Source: Thozetella sp. PMI_491 (taxonomy: Eukaryota; Ascomycota; Sordariomycetes; Chaetosphaeriales; Chaetosphaeriaceae). Taken from it: a DNA stretch of 64,000 nucleotides. Positions within the stretch are counted from its first letter, which is position 1. Each line of letters starts with the position of its first letter. Location of the stretch: contig MU270024.1 of the NCBI GenBank assembly GCA_021432635.1, forward strand, positions 496,001 through 560,000. The letters are read 5' to 3'. Below, piece by piece: positions 54,501 through 64,000 of this stretch. Below the pieces are notes generated by a model. The model was not told where the DNA came from and made no database searches. It saw nothing but the letters and a program-made list of their open reading frames with translations. A program made the position numbers and the translations under genes.

Positions 54501-55907
54501 GGGCTCGCTGCCGGGCATCGTGGGGCCGCAGAGTGCGTTAGAAATTGGCGCGGGCATGGGAGGGTCGCCCATGCTTAGGCAGATGTTCATGTCCGCCATC
54601 AGATTGTTGCATCCGTTCCAGGCCCAGGTCCCATCAGTGCCGTTGTTGAACACCTCGATCGCTTTTAGTGTGAGGCCATATTCGGCAGCGAGGCCCGAGC
54701 AGGTATCGCCGCTCTGGACGGTATAGGAGAAGCAGCTTCCGTCAGCATTGGGCTTGGGCTTGATGTCAGGCAGCGTGCCTGCGGAGCAGCATACCCTCTG
54801 ACCAGGGACAAGAGTGGAGCAGAAGTTATCGCCAGAGTTGTACTTGGTAAAGTCCGCGCCGGAGATGCCACAAGCCGCTGCAAGCGAGCCGCAGGAATCA
54901 CCGCTGTTAACCTTGACAGTTGTGCAGTCCCCACGAGCCTGGAGCTTGTTCATCTGGCGGGGGTGGGAGCGACGGCTCATGGTGCCATTGGAGAAGGTCG
55001 AGTTGTCGACTACGTTGAGATACGTGTCGGCCTCCCAGACGGAAAGGTTGGGGAGCTCTCCACTAAGCCCAGAGACACATTCGGCCTTTGACCAGGAGGC
55101 TACAGACTTCTGGACTGCAGCGAGATTGCCCGTGGTGTCCACGGCGATGCCAAACACGTGATTGGAGTTGCGTCCTTTCGCACAGAGCTGGGCAGTCATG
55201 GTCTCAGATGGCCCATCGGACTTGACTTGCTCCGAGAGCTCTTTAATGGCGGACGAAATGGTGGATTTGCCAAAAGAAGAACCGATATAAATACCAGCGA
55301 CAGCCCCGTCCGTGTAACCGAAGAGCACCGTCGTGTCGCAATGGTGTTCATCCTCGAAGAAAGCACTGAGGTGGTCGAGGGTCTCAAGGATCTCATCGTT
55401 CTTGGCCGTGCTGGCTCCAGATCGCCCGAATGAGAGCTTTGTCTGGGCCTCGCTCGCCCCGGACGCACATACAGGGGCGTCGCGCTTGGGCGTGGGAACA
55501 AGCGCGTCTCGCTTAGACGAGCTGGAACTATCTGGGGCCTTGGCGGCGGCGAAGAGAGCATTTGTGGTGGTCGTAGCGTTCCCGGATGTGCAGACTTTCA
55601 GGCTTGTGATGGTGTTTGGGTCATCGAGGGGGTTGTGGATGGCAAAGTCGAGCAGCATAGGCTCCCCGCAGGTTGCGAGGCGATCGACGGAGGTATATAC
55701 CGTCCAGTTGTTGGACTTCAAGTCACCACAGGCTGCAGGGCAGGGGTGCAGGTCGGAGTAGTAAGTGCTAGGGACATCAACGGGCGTAGTGCCGTTGACG
55801 ACGAGGATGGGGTTTCCGTCGACGTCTTTGGCTGCTTCTCCTTGGCGGGCCAAAAGGGCCCATGCCAGGGACGATGTGAGTCCCCGAAGGGTGGGAACGC
55901 GGCCCAT
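51554..55907 (-). CDS. large secreted GH18 chitinase, subgroup C (LysM x2, CBM18, GH18, hydrophobic C-terminus)
   Basis: A 1395-aa protein in four exons: 55907-53928, 53872-53665, 53611-52772 and 52713-51554, all GT..AG and in frame. Order: signal peptide (LTSSLAWALLARQGEA); a cysteine-containing N-terminal region; LysM 1 (about 326-375, VNSGDSCGSLAAACGIS); LysM 2 (about 393-446, VQSGDTCSGLAAEYGLT); CBM18 chitin-binding domain (about 475-505, CCNIWGQCGISGEFC); GH18 catalytic domain from about 540 with DGVDFDWEYPG, where Glu657 is the proton donor. The C-terminal part (about 1010-1395) carries a long hydrophobic stretch (AIIFAFLAAIFFFIPIAG and further small-residue helices, about 1250-1330). 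This is the subgroup C layout, related to the chitin-docking alpha/beta subunits of yeast killer toxins. It would bind and hydrolyse chitin of its own or rival cell walls. It is divergent from a secreted protein gene. Confidence 0.93.
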
Positions 55908-57423
55908 TGTGAACGAAAGGTGATGGGCCAGACCGGAGAGACCAAATGGAACGGGTAAGGAACGATCGGTGCACCGGCGAGGGCCGGGCTTGGAAAAGAG
56001 TGACGACGACGAAAACGTCCTGGATGGCCACCCGAAAGAGAGCCAGGTGTACAACCCCAGGAGCGTCTAATATTTGAGGCCGGACAACATGCGAAATAAG
56101 AATCCCTTACGTGCTACGAGTCAAGTTACCACAAGGCTGGATGAACGACACCGCCAGGGCTCGGTGGTATCGCAGACTCGAACTGGCGGGCTTCTGCCTG
56201 CCGGTCTTGGCATTCCGATTAAATCCAAAGTAGTCCAGGATCCTCTGGACAAGCTTGCTCAGATGCGTCCATTAAAGGCAATAAGATCTTGATGTCCCGA
56301 AGGAGGGCCGGTCAGTGTCGCGTGCCTGGGGCCAAAATAGTCCTATAGGCGGGTATCCTTCCCCTTTTTTGACTCTCGCTCACGGCGCGGATCCCTCTGT
56401 CAGGTCTATACAGTCCTAGCAATCTCGTGCTGAGACGCGATTGGGCAGAAAGGGTTGCCAAGCCTATACTTCGATAATAACGCTGATTCCTTCAGTGCAA
56501 CTGGAACTAGTTGCAAGCTTGCACCAACGGTACGCACCTCCCTCGCATGAAGGCTTAGGAGGCGGCTCAGGCGAGTCAACCGCAAAACGGCCTAGCGCGG
56601 TGTCAGAAACTCGAGAGCAAATACAAGGGCCACTACCAAGAGGCCTCTCACCGCCTTCGGCATGGGTATGCCGCGCCGCAATGAGAGACTTGGCAATAAC
56701 GTGATTAGGCGCGGGCGCTGCCGCCTTGGCGCCTTGGCTTGCCAAGTCACGGGTGGTTGATTCTGCCACTTGAGAGGCGCACGACCAAAGTTCGTTTGCT
56801 AGCACCAACGGTACTTGGGCCCCGACAAGGGTCAGGGTACCCTCGCGCTTATTTCTTCGTTCGGCAGAGGTACCCTTGTGGGTACGCTCCGCCAGAAGGA
56901 TCATGGGTAGCCTGGAGACAATATTGTGCATAGCAGGACGAAGCCGGCAAATGGTGAAGTTGCAACGGAGGCCAAAGGAACGTCCGAGCTAGGTTGGGGC
57001 TTACCTGCAAGGAGAAAAGGAGGCAGAAGCAGCCGCAGTAGCTCTTATCAAGCTCCGCATCACCGGGCCGATGCAAGCTCTGCCTCGAATATTCCTGTAA
57101 TAGCTCCTGGTAGGCTGTCTCTCGATCACACGGCAAATTGGTATGCTCCCGCACGACTACGTAGGCTGCTATCTTGCATTGCCATAATATCCCGTGGACC
57201 CCTTGGCCGATAGCCCGAAGCTCGGGCGTCCGAAGACCGAGCTCGACCTATCGATCCGGACCGCGCGAGTCAAGGTTGCAGCCTCGCCCAACTTCAGCAG
57301 AGGATACACAGTTCCTTCTTTCCATATTTCGTGTAGAGCCCCTCTTGTCCTTTCTAGCTCGCTGCCTTACTCTCGTTCTCTATTCCACTCGTTGCTCAAC
57401 TTTGCCCGCCTCTGACAGCAGCC
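55908..57423. promoter_or_regulatory. divergent region between chitinase and secreted protein
   Basis: A 1.5-kb shared upstream region. The phrase GCACCAACGGTAC occurs twice (about 56521 and 56800) and GGTACCC-like words recur nearby. A minus-strand frame of 155 codons (56464-56931) has no recognisable domain and is not called. Its middle composition suggests an inserted, decayed sequence. Confidence 0.4.
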
Positions 57424-58779
57424 ATGAAGCTGTCGTCCGTTCTTTTACTCACGACCGGTCTGGTGGCCGAGGTCGCTGCGACCGACCGAGGAGCTGCTGA
57501 ACGGTAGGTATTTGTTTTTTCTTATATTTTAGGGGCTCTAAACGCGCTGCCAACCTTCTGCTGTTTGAGTGACGCTTGTTGTTGAAGCGCTCGGGGGCTA
57601 TCGCAGTTGGAGCCCCTTGTACCCGAGGCTTCGACGTCTCTGCATCTCGTTTATCGTCACGCGCCAGGAAGACAACGGACTAACCATGGAAAAAACACAG
57701 TGCCCTTATTTGGTCTGCTTATCTTATGGATGAAGTCTTTACAGACTCATCCCAGTGGACCATCGCCGCAGACTGCGTACCGAAAGGTGCAGGCCGCACA
57801 GGCTTGAGGGGCCAGACTGGGCGCTGCACGTTCCTAGATCTCCTAGAGCATATATGGACCAAGACTCCCAAGTTTTACAGTGATCCTTCGAAAGGCTACT
57901 TGGTATTATCCCATGTCTTCTTCTCTGCGTTACCATATCATACCCGTTATCAGATGTCGTAGGTACGGAGACGGTGTTGATAGACCTGCTAACACGCCAC
58001 AGGACACCGCATTGCCTGACCGGGACAAAGTTTTTTGGAACATTGACTTGGACAACATCGAGAATCTGAACCCAAAGCAAATCGCCGACGGAGTGTATGG
58101 CGTTAGTGGCAAGGGGGCCCCCCAGATGCAGCCCAAGCGTGATGCCAGCGGCAAACCCATCTTCGGTGCTGATGGTAAGATGGAAATGGAGCCGAAACTG
58201 GATGCAGCGGGCAATGAAATGTTTAAAAAGGGAAAAAATTTGACTCCTGGATACGTTGGTGCTTTCTTGATCGAAAAGGTCATGAAGGGCGTCAGCGCGA
58301 CGGAGCACTTCAAGGGCATGGGGATGATCGGAGACTCGATCGCCAAGGCCAAGGTCGAGGTTGACAAGCTCAGCGACTCGGATGGTGCAAAGGCCAAGCT
58401 GAACCAATGGCACACCAACTCGCTGAACGCGGCTGACTACATTATCGACCTGCGCGAGTCGGACGGCAACAAGGTGATCCTGTCTAGCGAGGGACTCAAG
58501 AAGGTGGATGGCCTAAAGGTGATCCCTAGGACGGAACCAGCCGCTACCAAGGCGCTCGGCTGGGTCACCCAGTACCAGGTTCCGGACGAAGACGCCATGG
58601 CCAAGGATCCCTCTAATCTCGCCAAGTTCGGCGACGAGGCGGGCGTGCGCAACGCCATCAGCGACCGCTTGTCTGAGATGGTGACTGCGGATGGCGGCAA
58701 CCACGAGGCCATGGTCAAAGAGATCAAGAAGACCAGGCTTGCCATTGCTTCAGGAAGCTCTGCGACCTGCACTATCTAG
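57424..58779 (+). CDS. secreted protein of unknown function, divergent partner of the chitinase
   Basis: A 352-aa protein in three exons: 57424-57503, 57701-57902 and 58003-58779. The first intron is 197 bp; the second has the branch-site-like TGCTAAC and ends in CACAG. The N-terminus MKLSSVLLLTTGLVAEVAA is a signal peptide. Mature features: AYLMDEVFTDSSQWTIAADC, then GAGRTGLRG and CTFLDLLEHIW, then a charged middle with NPKQIADGVYGVSGKGAP, two short similar segments (KRDASGKPIFGADGK and KLDAAGNEMFKKGK) and a long helical C-terminal part. No domain was recognised. The first intron is long enough to hide another small exon, so exon 1 to 2 is less certain. The head-to-head position beside a killer-toxin-type chitinase suggests a common task in wall interaction or antagonism; this is inference. 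Confidence 0.7.
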
Positions 58780-59330
58780 TTGTGAGAGTGTTTCCCCTGG
58801 TGGCGGCGGACTTAGTGTTGTTCATAGGTTCCCACTTTCTACCGCCCGCTGTATCTATCTTCCTTATACATATTTTGGGTACGTAGTTTCTTCGAAGTAC
58901 CCGGACTTTTGTTCCGTTGTTTCCCTGGAACGCAAGTAAGGAAAGTTGAAGGGTTCTGTGAAAGCCGGTGTTGGTAAGAGCTTTGGTAAGCCCCAGAGAC
59001 TCAAGTGGATCGGAAATATTCAGATGAATTGGGGCCGGTAGTTGATTCACCGCAGCCGAGTCGGCCGCGATGGGCCCGTTGGCTTGCCCTGACTAAATTA
59101 CGCGAATACGCCCGGCGCTATATTTCACTTTTCGGGTTAGAATGGGCCTTTTGAGTCGCCCCCTGATTATGAGGTAGCTTTTCAGGAGCAAAGTTGCATT
59201 CCCGGCGTTCAGCCCTCATCCCTCGCTCCACACTGACCGGGGCTGTTTGTTGGAGACTAAATAAAATTGGCCCCTGTCGCGTGCTCATGTTTAGCGCTGC
59301 CTCGGCCAGTCGCGCCAGTCATCCTGTCAA
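58780..59330. other. spacer upstream of the F-box/ankyrin gene
   Basis: No gene or repeat was recognised. It holds the 3' end of the secreted-protein gene and the promoter of the next gene. Confidence 0.5.
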
Positions 59331-61139
59331 ATGTCAAATACTGCCCTGTTTGTCTACCTGGCCATAGCCCGTTGGTACTACACCCCACTTTCCGGCCCGT
59401 CAGCAATACTCAACATGCTCTCAAGGTTAGAAGAGCTTCCTAACGAGCTCTTGGATGTCATTCTTGGCTTCTCGAGCGAGTCGAGTCTGGCACGGCTGCT
59501 AGCATGCAACAAGTCCCTGAAAGAACGGGCCGAGCCAGCCCTGTATGGTCGGCCCGAGGCCCAACAGCGGGCCATGCTCTGGGGATGTGAGAAAGCTAGA
59601 GTGGAAGTTGTGCGTCTAGTCAATTCCTACGGGGGGCGCGTGTCCGAACGGGCGCGTGTGATGATGCAGCGTCTGTGCCGGTCCAGAGACTGGCCTAGTA
59701 TTCGCTACTTCTACCAACACGGGCTTGACGAGGACATAAAATCTGCGACCTATTATGCGGATTGCATTCTGCTTCTCGTCCCTCTGATCCGAGCGGGAGC
59801 TCCGCTAAACATTATCCAGCTTGTGCTTGAGCGGGGCGCCGACCCGAATTGTCTGCACACCGTCACCCAGCGGGATGCACTATGCCCCCTCTCCGCCGCT
59901 CTCACAGCGAACTCGGAAGAGACATGGCGTTTCCTCATTGCCAAGGGTGCTATCATTCATGGGAGAGAGCTCCGCGGCTTGCCTAGAACCGCGCTCCACC
60001 TCCCGATATTTGCTGCCGCGGCAACCATGGCGACGCAACACTACGGCTGTGCTATGATGCAACTCAGCCTAGATGCAGGCCTAGATATCAACGCCTCAGT
60101 ACCTGCCCTTGCTCCCCGTCCAGCTAGAAGACACTATAAACATCAGCTCGGAAAGCTGGGTTACGAACTGTTAGAGTGTTATTATGCGACGCCACTTTTT
60201 GCGTTTCTCAAGTCAATACGATCATGGAGATCCGACATTGGCCCGAATCCAGTCGAGGGCCTCACTTGGCTGCTTGAGCATGGTGCCACCCCTCTAGTCG
60301 ACATTACGGTTCCTTCCTCTAGTGAAAATCCCAAGTGGCTACGGACGCACAGCGAGGGAGAGACGTACACTACGATTGACCTCCTGCTAGACCAATGGGG
60401 GCTTACCACACTTACAAACCCAATATTTATGGGTGTGATCAAACTTCTCGCCCAAAATGGAGCCGCTCGCGGTCATGCGACTCGGCTACTACTCAAGGTC
60501 GATGGAGATCTACCGGCAGTAAAGAGCCGCAGAAGCCCGAGCATAGACGACATGAAGCGCGGCCGCGGGAACCTAGTGCGGGCGCTTCTCTTGGAGGACC
60601 CAGAGGCAGACGACAAGAATCAGGTCCTTGCGGAGTATCTGCAAAGGAATGTGAGTCGAATTCACGGTTTCGGCGAGCCCGAGATCGCCATCGTCGACCA
60701 TCTCCTCGAGGCCGGCGCGGACATCAACGCGAGGCCCGCGGGGCAGCCGGACGGGCCCACAGTGCTGCACGAAATTTGCCGGTCCTTCAACTCTGCGGAG
60801 CGGTGGCGACCCGGACACTGGACCCGTGATCACTTCCTGGAGGACAAGAAGGTTCCACTGAGGCAACCTTTTCTCGAGCTTCTGCGGCGTAAGGGTGCCG
60901 ATCCCACGCTCACCAGCGAGGGCAAGACAGCCGCCGATTTGCTGGTCCAAGGCATCAAAAATCTCCACCTTGGATCAGAAAAAGTGAACGGTGAAGGTGA
61001 AGCGGCTTCAGAGGAAAGAGGAGATAGGTCAATAATACCAGAGGCGGTAGAGCATTTGAGCGATCTTGCCTCTAAGCTTCGCGCGGGCGGTGTGCGAGGT
61101 GAGTGTGGGCGGCGTGCATGTGAAAAGCCTTTGATCTGA
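59331..61139 (+). CDS. F-box and ankyrin-repeat protein
   Basis: An intronless frame of 602 aa. Near the N-terminus LEELPNELLDVILGF is an F-box helix (residues about 32-46), the Skp1-binding element of SCF ubiquitin ligases. Downstream are divergent ankyrin repeats: IIQLVLERGADPNC, FLIAKGAIIHG, LSLDAGLDINAS, LTWLLEHGATPL, VDHLLEAGADINARP and LLRRKGADPTLTSEGKTAADLL. The tail is charged and low in complexity. The first ATG at 59331 gives a 28-residue leader before MLSRLEELPNELL; an ATG at 59415 fits the usual F-box protein start better and may be the true one. Such proteins are abundant and fast-evolving in ascomycetes. Probably an SCF adaptor with unknown target. Confidence 0.82.
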   Translation: MSNTALFVYLAIARWYYTPLSGPSAILNMLSRLEELPNELLDVILGFSSESSLARLLACNKSLKERAEPALYGRPEAQQRAMLWGCEKARVEVVRLVNSYGGRVSERARVMMQRLCRSRDWPSIRYFYQHGLDEDIKSATYYADCILLLVPLIRAGAPLNIIQLVLERGADPNCLHTVTQRDALCPLSAALTANSEETWRFLIAKGAIIHGRELRGLPRTALHLPIFAAAATMATQHYGCAMMQLSLDAGLDINASVPALAPRPARRHYKHQLGKLGYELLECYYATPLFAFLKSIRSWRSDIGPNPVEGLTWLLEHGATPLVDITVPSSSENPKWLRTHSEGETYTTIDLLLDQWGLTTLTNPIFMGVIKLLAQNGAARGHATRLLLKVDGDLPAVKSRRSPSIDDMKRGRGNLVRALLLEDPEADDKNQVLAEYLQRNVSRIHGFGEPEIAIVDHLLEAGADINARPAGQPDGPTVLHEICRSFNSAERWRPGHWTRDHFLEDKKVPLRQPFLELLRRKGADPTLTSEGKTAADLLVQGIKNLHLGSEKVNGEGEAASEERGDRSIIPEAVEHLSDLASKLRAGGVRGECGRRACEKPLI

Positions 61140-61727
61140 GTCTGTACATTAGCATCACCAATTTTGAACCTGGCTCATGAACATCGGCGGGGCAGGCACG
61201 AGTTGTCAACGGATGGAATTGATTAACATTCGGCTAGCAGTTGATGTACGCCCAGGCTTAGTGCCTCTAGAAGCCCTCTTTGAGCCGCCTCGACTCTTTC
61301 TTCCAATTATCATGCTAATGGTAGCACTATTTACTTGTCTGACTGGGATCTTTATAACTACAGCATTTTCGCGAGTCCTAAGGCCTCTCTGCTATAGGGC
61401 TAAGGATATCTAGTATGTATTTAGCGCTAAGACTCTTTAAATTTTGCAACTATTAAATCTCATTTTAAGGCACGTCTATTAATGGCTGCTGGGCAGGAAC
61501 GTAAGGTCCTTGCCTAGATCTCTAGATATTGTCTAGCCTCCTATGTTTAGTGGCTAGCAGTCCTGTAGGACAAAAATCATACACACCTACTTTATATCCG
61601 ACCTGTTAAGCCATTAGTGATTGGTAGCCCGTTGTACTGTCATGTCGCCCGCCTTTATATAGTGTACCTCTCTAGAGTCTAGCAGTATATTTATTTCCCC
61701 CTTAAGGATAATACTATAGTTAAGACT
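61140..61727. other. spacer, partly AT-rich
   Basis: From about 61400 TA-rich sequence with short frames. No gene was recognised. Confidence 0.45.
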
Positions 61728-62117
61728 CTATATATAGTGTATATTATAATAATACCTAGGTATAAAGTTGATACAGACACAGTTGCCATGGCCTTCGAGC
61801 ATTGTTTTACTCTGGCCAGTCTTGAGGCCCCAATTTTTAACGACACCGTCTTCGAAACCAGACACTAGCTGGCCATCGTGCGACCACGCGACGGAAAAGA
61901 CTGTGGAGATGTAGCCATTGAGCATACTTGAGTTATTCTGGCGCTTGAAGTCGCTGTTGCCGGGCATCGGTCGGTCGAAGAGTCTCTGATGCGAAATGAT
62001 CTTGTTGTCCATCATCAAAATTACTGTGCTGACAGCCTTGGGGAATGGCCAGGGTACGAATTTCTGCCGGCAGAAAGCATCCACTATGGGTACAGGGGAT
62101 CTAGCCACTAAAAGCAC
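61728..62117 (-). pseudogene. WD40-repeat relic, NACHT-WD40 type
   Basis: A minus-strand frame of 129 codons holds one good WD40 unit: STVFSVAWSHDGQLVSGF, then EDGVVKNWGLKTG and MLEGHG. This is the phrase typical of HET-E/NWD-like STAND receptors. Flanking residues (LLVARSPVPIVDAFC and others) do not form a second clear repeat. There is no NTPase domain nearby on this strand. It is read as a fragment of a decayed STAND gene; a short functional WD protein is unlikely with a single repeat. Confidence 0.5.
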
Positions 62118-62572
62118 TATAGCTTTAATGCTAACAGGCTCTGCTAGCAGCCATTGTTGCTAAAACTTTAGGCCTAACTTGATCTAGGGTTAGGGTTAGC
62201 TTCAGCCCCGGTCTTAAGGCGGTGGTGAGCAAAGGAAGCAAGTTAATAACTAACGTACAGCGTTTAGTTAGACTGCTCAAGGGATTCTGCCGTGCTTCAC
62301 CGTGACGCTTCTTGCGCTAGGCCACATTAGGGGCCGCGGGGTCGTGGCTGAAGTTCCTGATCGCAACACAAGGACAGGGGGGTCCAAATCTAAGCATGGA
62401 TTGAAAATACAGCTCAGCTGGCATAGGCTCCACATTTGCCCGCACCTTCTCAAACTGAGCGAGGAATCGACCAACGCAACTGCAACGGCCGCGTACCACT
62501 CAGCGTCAGCCTCTCCTCGCTGTCAGCCAGGCTCAAGGAAAATGCCGCGGTCAGTGTCTTCCGCACATTGTC
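62118..62572. other. spacer with telomere-like repeats
   Basis: TAGGGTTAGGGTTAG at 62185-62199 is two and a half units of the fungal telomere repeat. The rest is the likely promoter of the next gene. Confidence 0.5.
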
Positions 62573-64000
62573 ATGTCTGACCCCCTTTCTATTGCCGGCA
62601 GCGTAACCGGCATTGCGGCTCTCGGCTATTCCATCGCCAAGGGCCTCTACCAGATCGCAGACGAGCTGAGCGTAGCGGGGCTCGAAGTGCGCATATATGC
62701 AAATGAAATTGATGCTTTCGCCAAGCTCCTCTTCCATGTCCAGCGCACAGTCGACGGACTGACATGCTCGGCCGCCGAGATTGCCGAGATTAAGATTCAG
62801 GTTAAGGAGATACTCGACAACTGCGACCGCATCCTCAAGCCCCTGCAGGAGATCCAGAATGCCCTCTTGCCGCTGCTGCAGCGCTTCCGCGATAGCCCAT
62901 CTAAGCTGATCCAAGTTGCGCTGCGGGTGCGCTGGACATTTGCTAGCAGGGGCAAGGTGCTGTTCTACCGAGAGCTGCTCCAGCGGCAGCATCAGATGCT
63001 GGACACTCACTTAGCCAGGGCTGCGCTGATCTCGATTGAGCGGAAGAAGAGCCCCCAGCTAGTAGAGTGAGTACCCGACCTCGGTCGGATTCTAAACAAG
63101 AAGATAAGGCTGAAATATTGCATAGGATGTTGCACATGTCGCTCGAAAACTCAGTGTCGGCGTTGAACCAGAATGTGGCGTCCCCCGGGTTCAGCCAGGC
63201 ACAGTCGCAGATGCAGCTCCTGCTAGGGTCCGCCTCGGAAAGTAATGCTGCTATATGGACAAGTGGGGAGGATATACTACGTCTACCACTATTAGGAAGG
63301 CCAAGTTCAGGTCACGAGTTAGCTGGAGCCGAGGACAGTACCGCGATAGCACCTGCCCGGGGGTCCGCCTTTATGTCGGTAGCAGGACCGTCGCTCACTG
63401 GCATGACGCAACAGGAGGTGGCCAGCGTTCTTTCTGCCACCAGCTTGGACATTGACGAGCGGACTTTGGCAGGCATGGCGCAGATACTGAACGATACCGA
63501 AGACGCCGAGCGCAAAACGATACGTGCCGCATCGGACACGTTAATGGACGAGAAGTGCGGTGCAAGTGGCCGGAAATCTAGCCATGGAATCACTCCAAAG
63601 CGTTTGCGATCCTCAGATGCCTTGGCAAGGTGCGGCCCGGAGATAATCGGAGACTGGAGCAAATCGGCAAGGCGTTTGTTCCGGCCCAGCCAACTACGCT
63701 TTGAGGTGCAGCTAGAGATTCCTGTGCTCTTTGTCTCCTCTCCTACCAACCAGAAGGGCCCTGTTCCCAATGCCCCTATTTACTACATCAAGGGGACGGC
63801 CGAAAGCATAGCCAAAACCAGGGCGGCTCTTCCTGGTGAGCCCAAGGAACTTGCGACTTGGCTTACTCTGTTGTGGCTGCTACAGCGAATGGAATCATTG
63901 TCGGCGGATTGGCATAGAGCCGAATTTGCGAGCAGAACCCTCATGGGCTTGTCTCCGGCGAGATTCTGGGACGACCGCACCCTTGCTGTAGCGGTGCAAG
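62573..64000 (+). CDS. protein with PigL_N-like STAND N-terminal domain, 3' end beyond window
   Basis: A partial gene. Exon 1 is 62573-63066, the intron is 63067-63125 (GTGAGT..CATAG), and exon 2 runs from 63126 without a stop to the end of the window, giving at least 456 residues. The start MSDPLSIAGSVTGIAALGYSIAKGLYQ is the hallmark of the fungal N-terminal domain found on STAND/NLR proteins and in many stand-alone fungal proteins (PF17111-like). Helical segments up to about residue 165 (EIKIQVKEILDNCDRILKPL) complete that domain. Exon 2 encodes an S/T-rich part, then FRPSQLRFEVQLEIPVLFVS and WLTLLWLLQRMESLSADWHR, which I do not recognise. Whether an NTPase or repeat domain follows cannot be seen. 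A WD40 relic lies 0.5 kb upstream on the other strand. Confidence 0.75.

Noticed and set aside
55333-55761. Plus-strand frame of 142 codons opposite the chitinase N-terminal region
   Set aside because: It is antisense to conserved signal and LysM-bearing coding sequence and has no recognisable features.
56464-56931. 155-codon minus-strand frame between chitinase and secreted protein
   Set aside because: No recognisable domain, no signal peptide and an atypical composition; it is left as part of the intergenic region.

Overview
The window is nuclear DNA of a filamentous ascomycete (Pezizomycotina). The evidence is short introns (about 50-130 bp) with GT..AG borders, some with CTAAC-like branch sites, fungus-specific families (iterative PKS-NRPS hybrid, lipocalin-like Diels-Alderase, Zn2Cys6 regulator, subgroup C GH18 chitinase, F-box/ankyrin and STAND-type proteins), and gene islands separated by AT-rich decayed repeats. 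The species cannot be named from the sequence.

Layout. 1-6.1 kb: a GT32 glycosyltransferase, a relic of a solute-binding-like secreted protein, an intact five-exon small secreted protein, a 20-bp tandem repeat and a membrane-protein relic. 6.1-7.9 kb: AT-rich, apparently gene-free. 7.9-46.4 kb: a secondary-metabolite cluster. 46.4-51.5 kb: AT-rich repeat debris with a solo LTR carrying an intact 5-bp target duplication and a second, inverted, degraded copy. 51.5-58.8 kb: a large LysM/CBM18/GH18 chitinase divergent from a secreted protein of unknown function. 59.3-64 kb: an F-box/ankyrin gene, a WD40 relic and the 5' part of a gene with a STAND-type N-terminal domain that runs off the window.

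The cluster. A seven-exon PKS-NRPS (about 4073 aa; KS-AT-DH-MT-inactive ER-KR-ACP-C-A-T-R) is accompanied by a trans-acting enoyl reductase, a Diels-Alderase-like protein, an alpha/beta hydrolase of the kind found in cytochalasan clusters, one P450, one class A flavin monooxygenase, a secreted protein of unknown function, a Zn2Cys6 regulator, an ABCC exporter and a UDP-glycosyltransferase. The core set (PKS-NRPS with an apparently reductive terminal domain, trans-ER, hydrolase, Diels-Alderase) is the toolkit of cytochalasan-type or related pyrrolinone/decalin pathways: polyketide chain plus amino acid, release as an aldehyde, ring closure to a pyrrolinone, intramolecular [4+2], then oxidation. 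The UGT and ABCC transporter at the left edge raise the possibility of a glycosylated or exported product; that is inference.

The cluster genes are arranged largely as divergent pairs (UGT/PKS-NRPS, secreted protein/P450, FMO/hydrolase, trans-ER/Diels-Alderase). Three of the shared promoters contain the same CGG-N5-CCG-like palindrome (CGGAAGTTCCG; two exact copies, one with a single mismatch), and a 9/11 match lies upstream of the ABC gene. This is a plausible operator for the cluster's own Zn2Cys6 regulator. Exon borders were read by eye from splice signals, frame and family conservation; no search or alignment was run.
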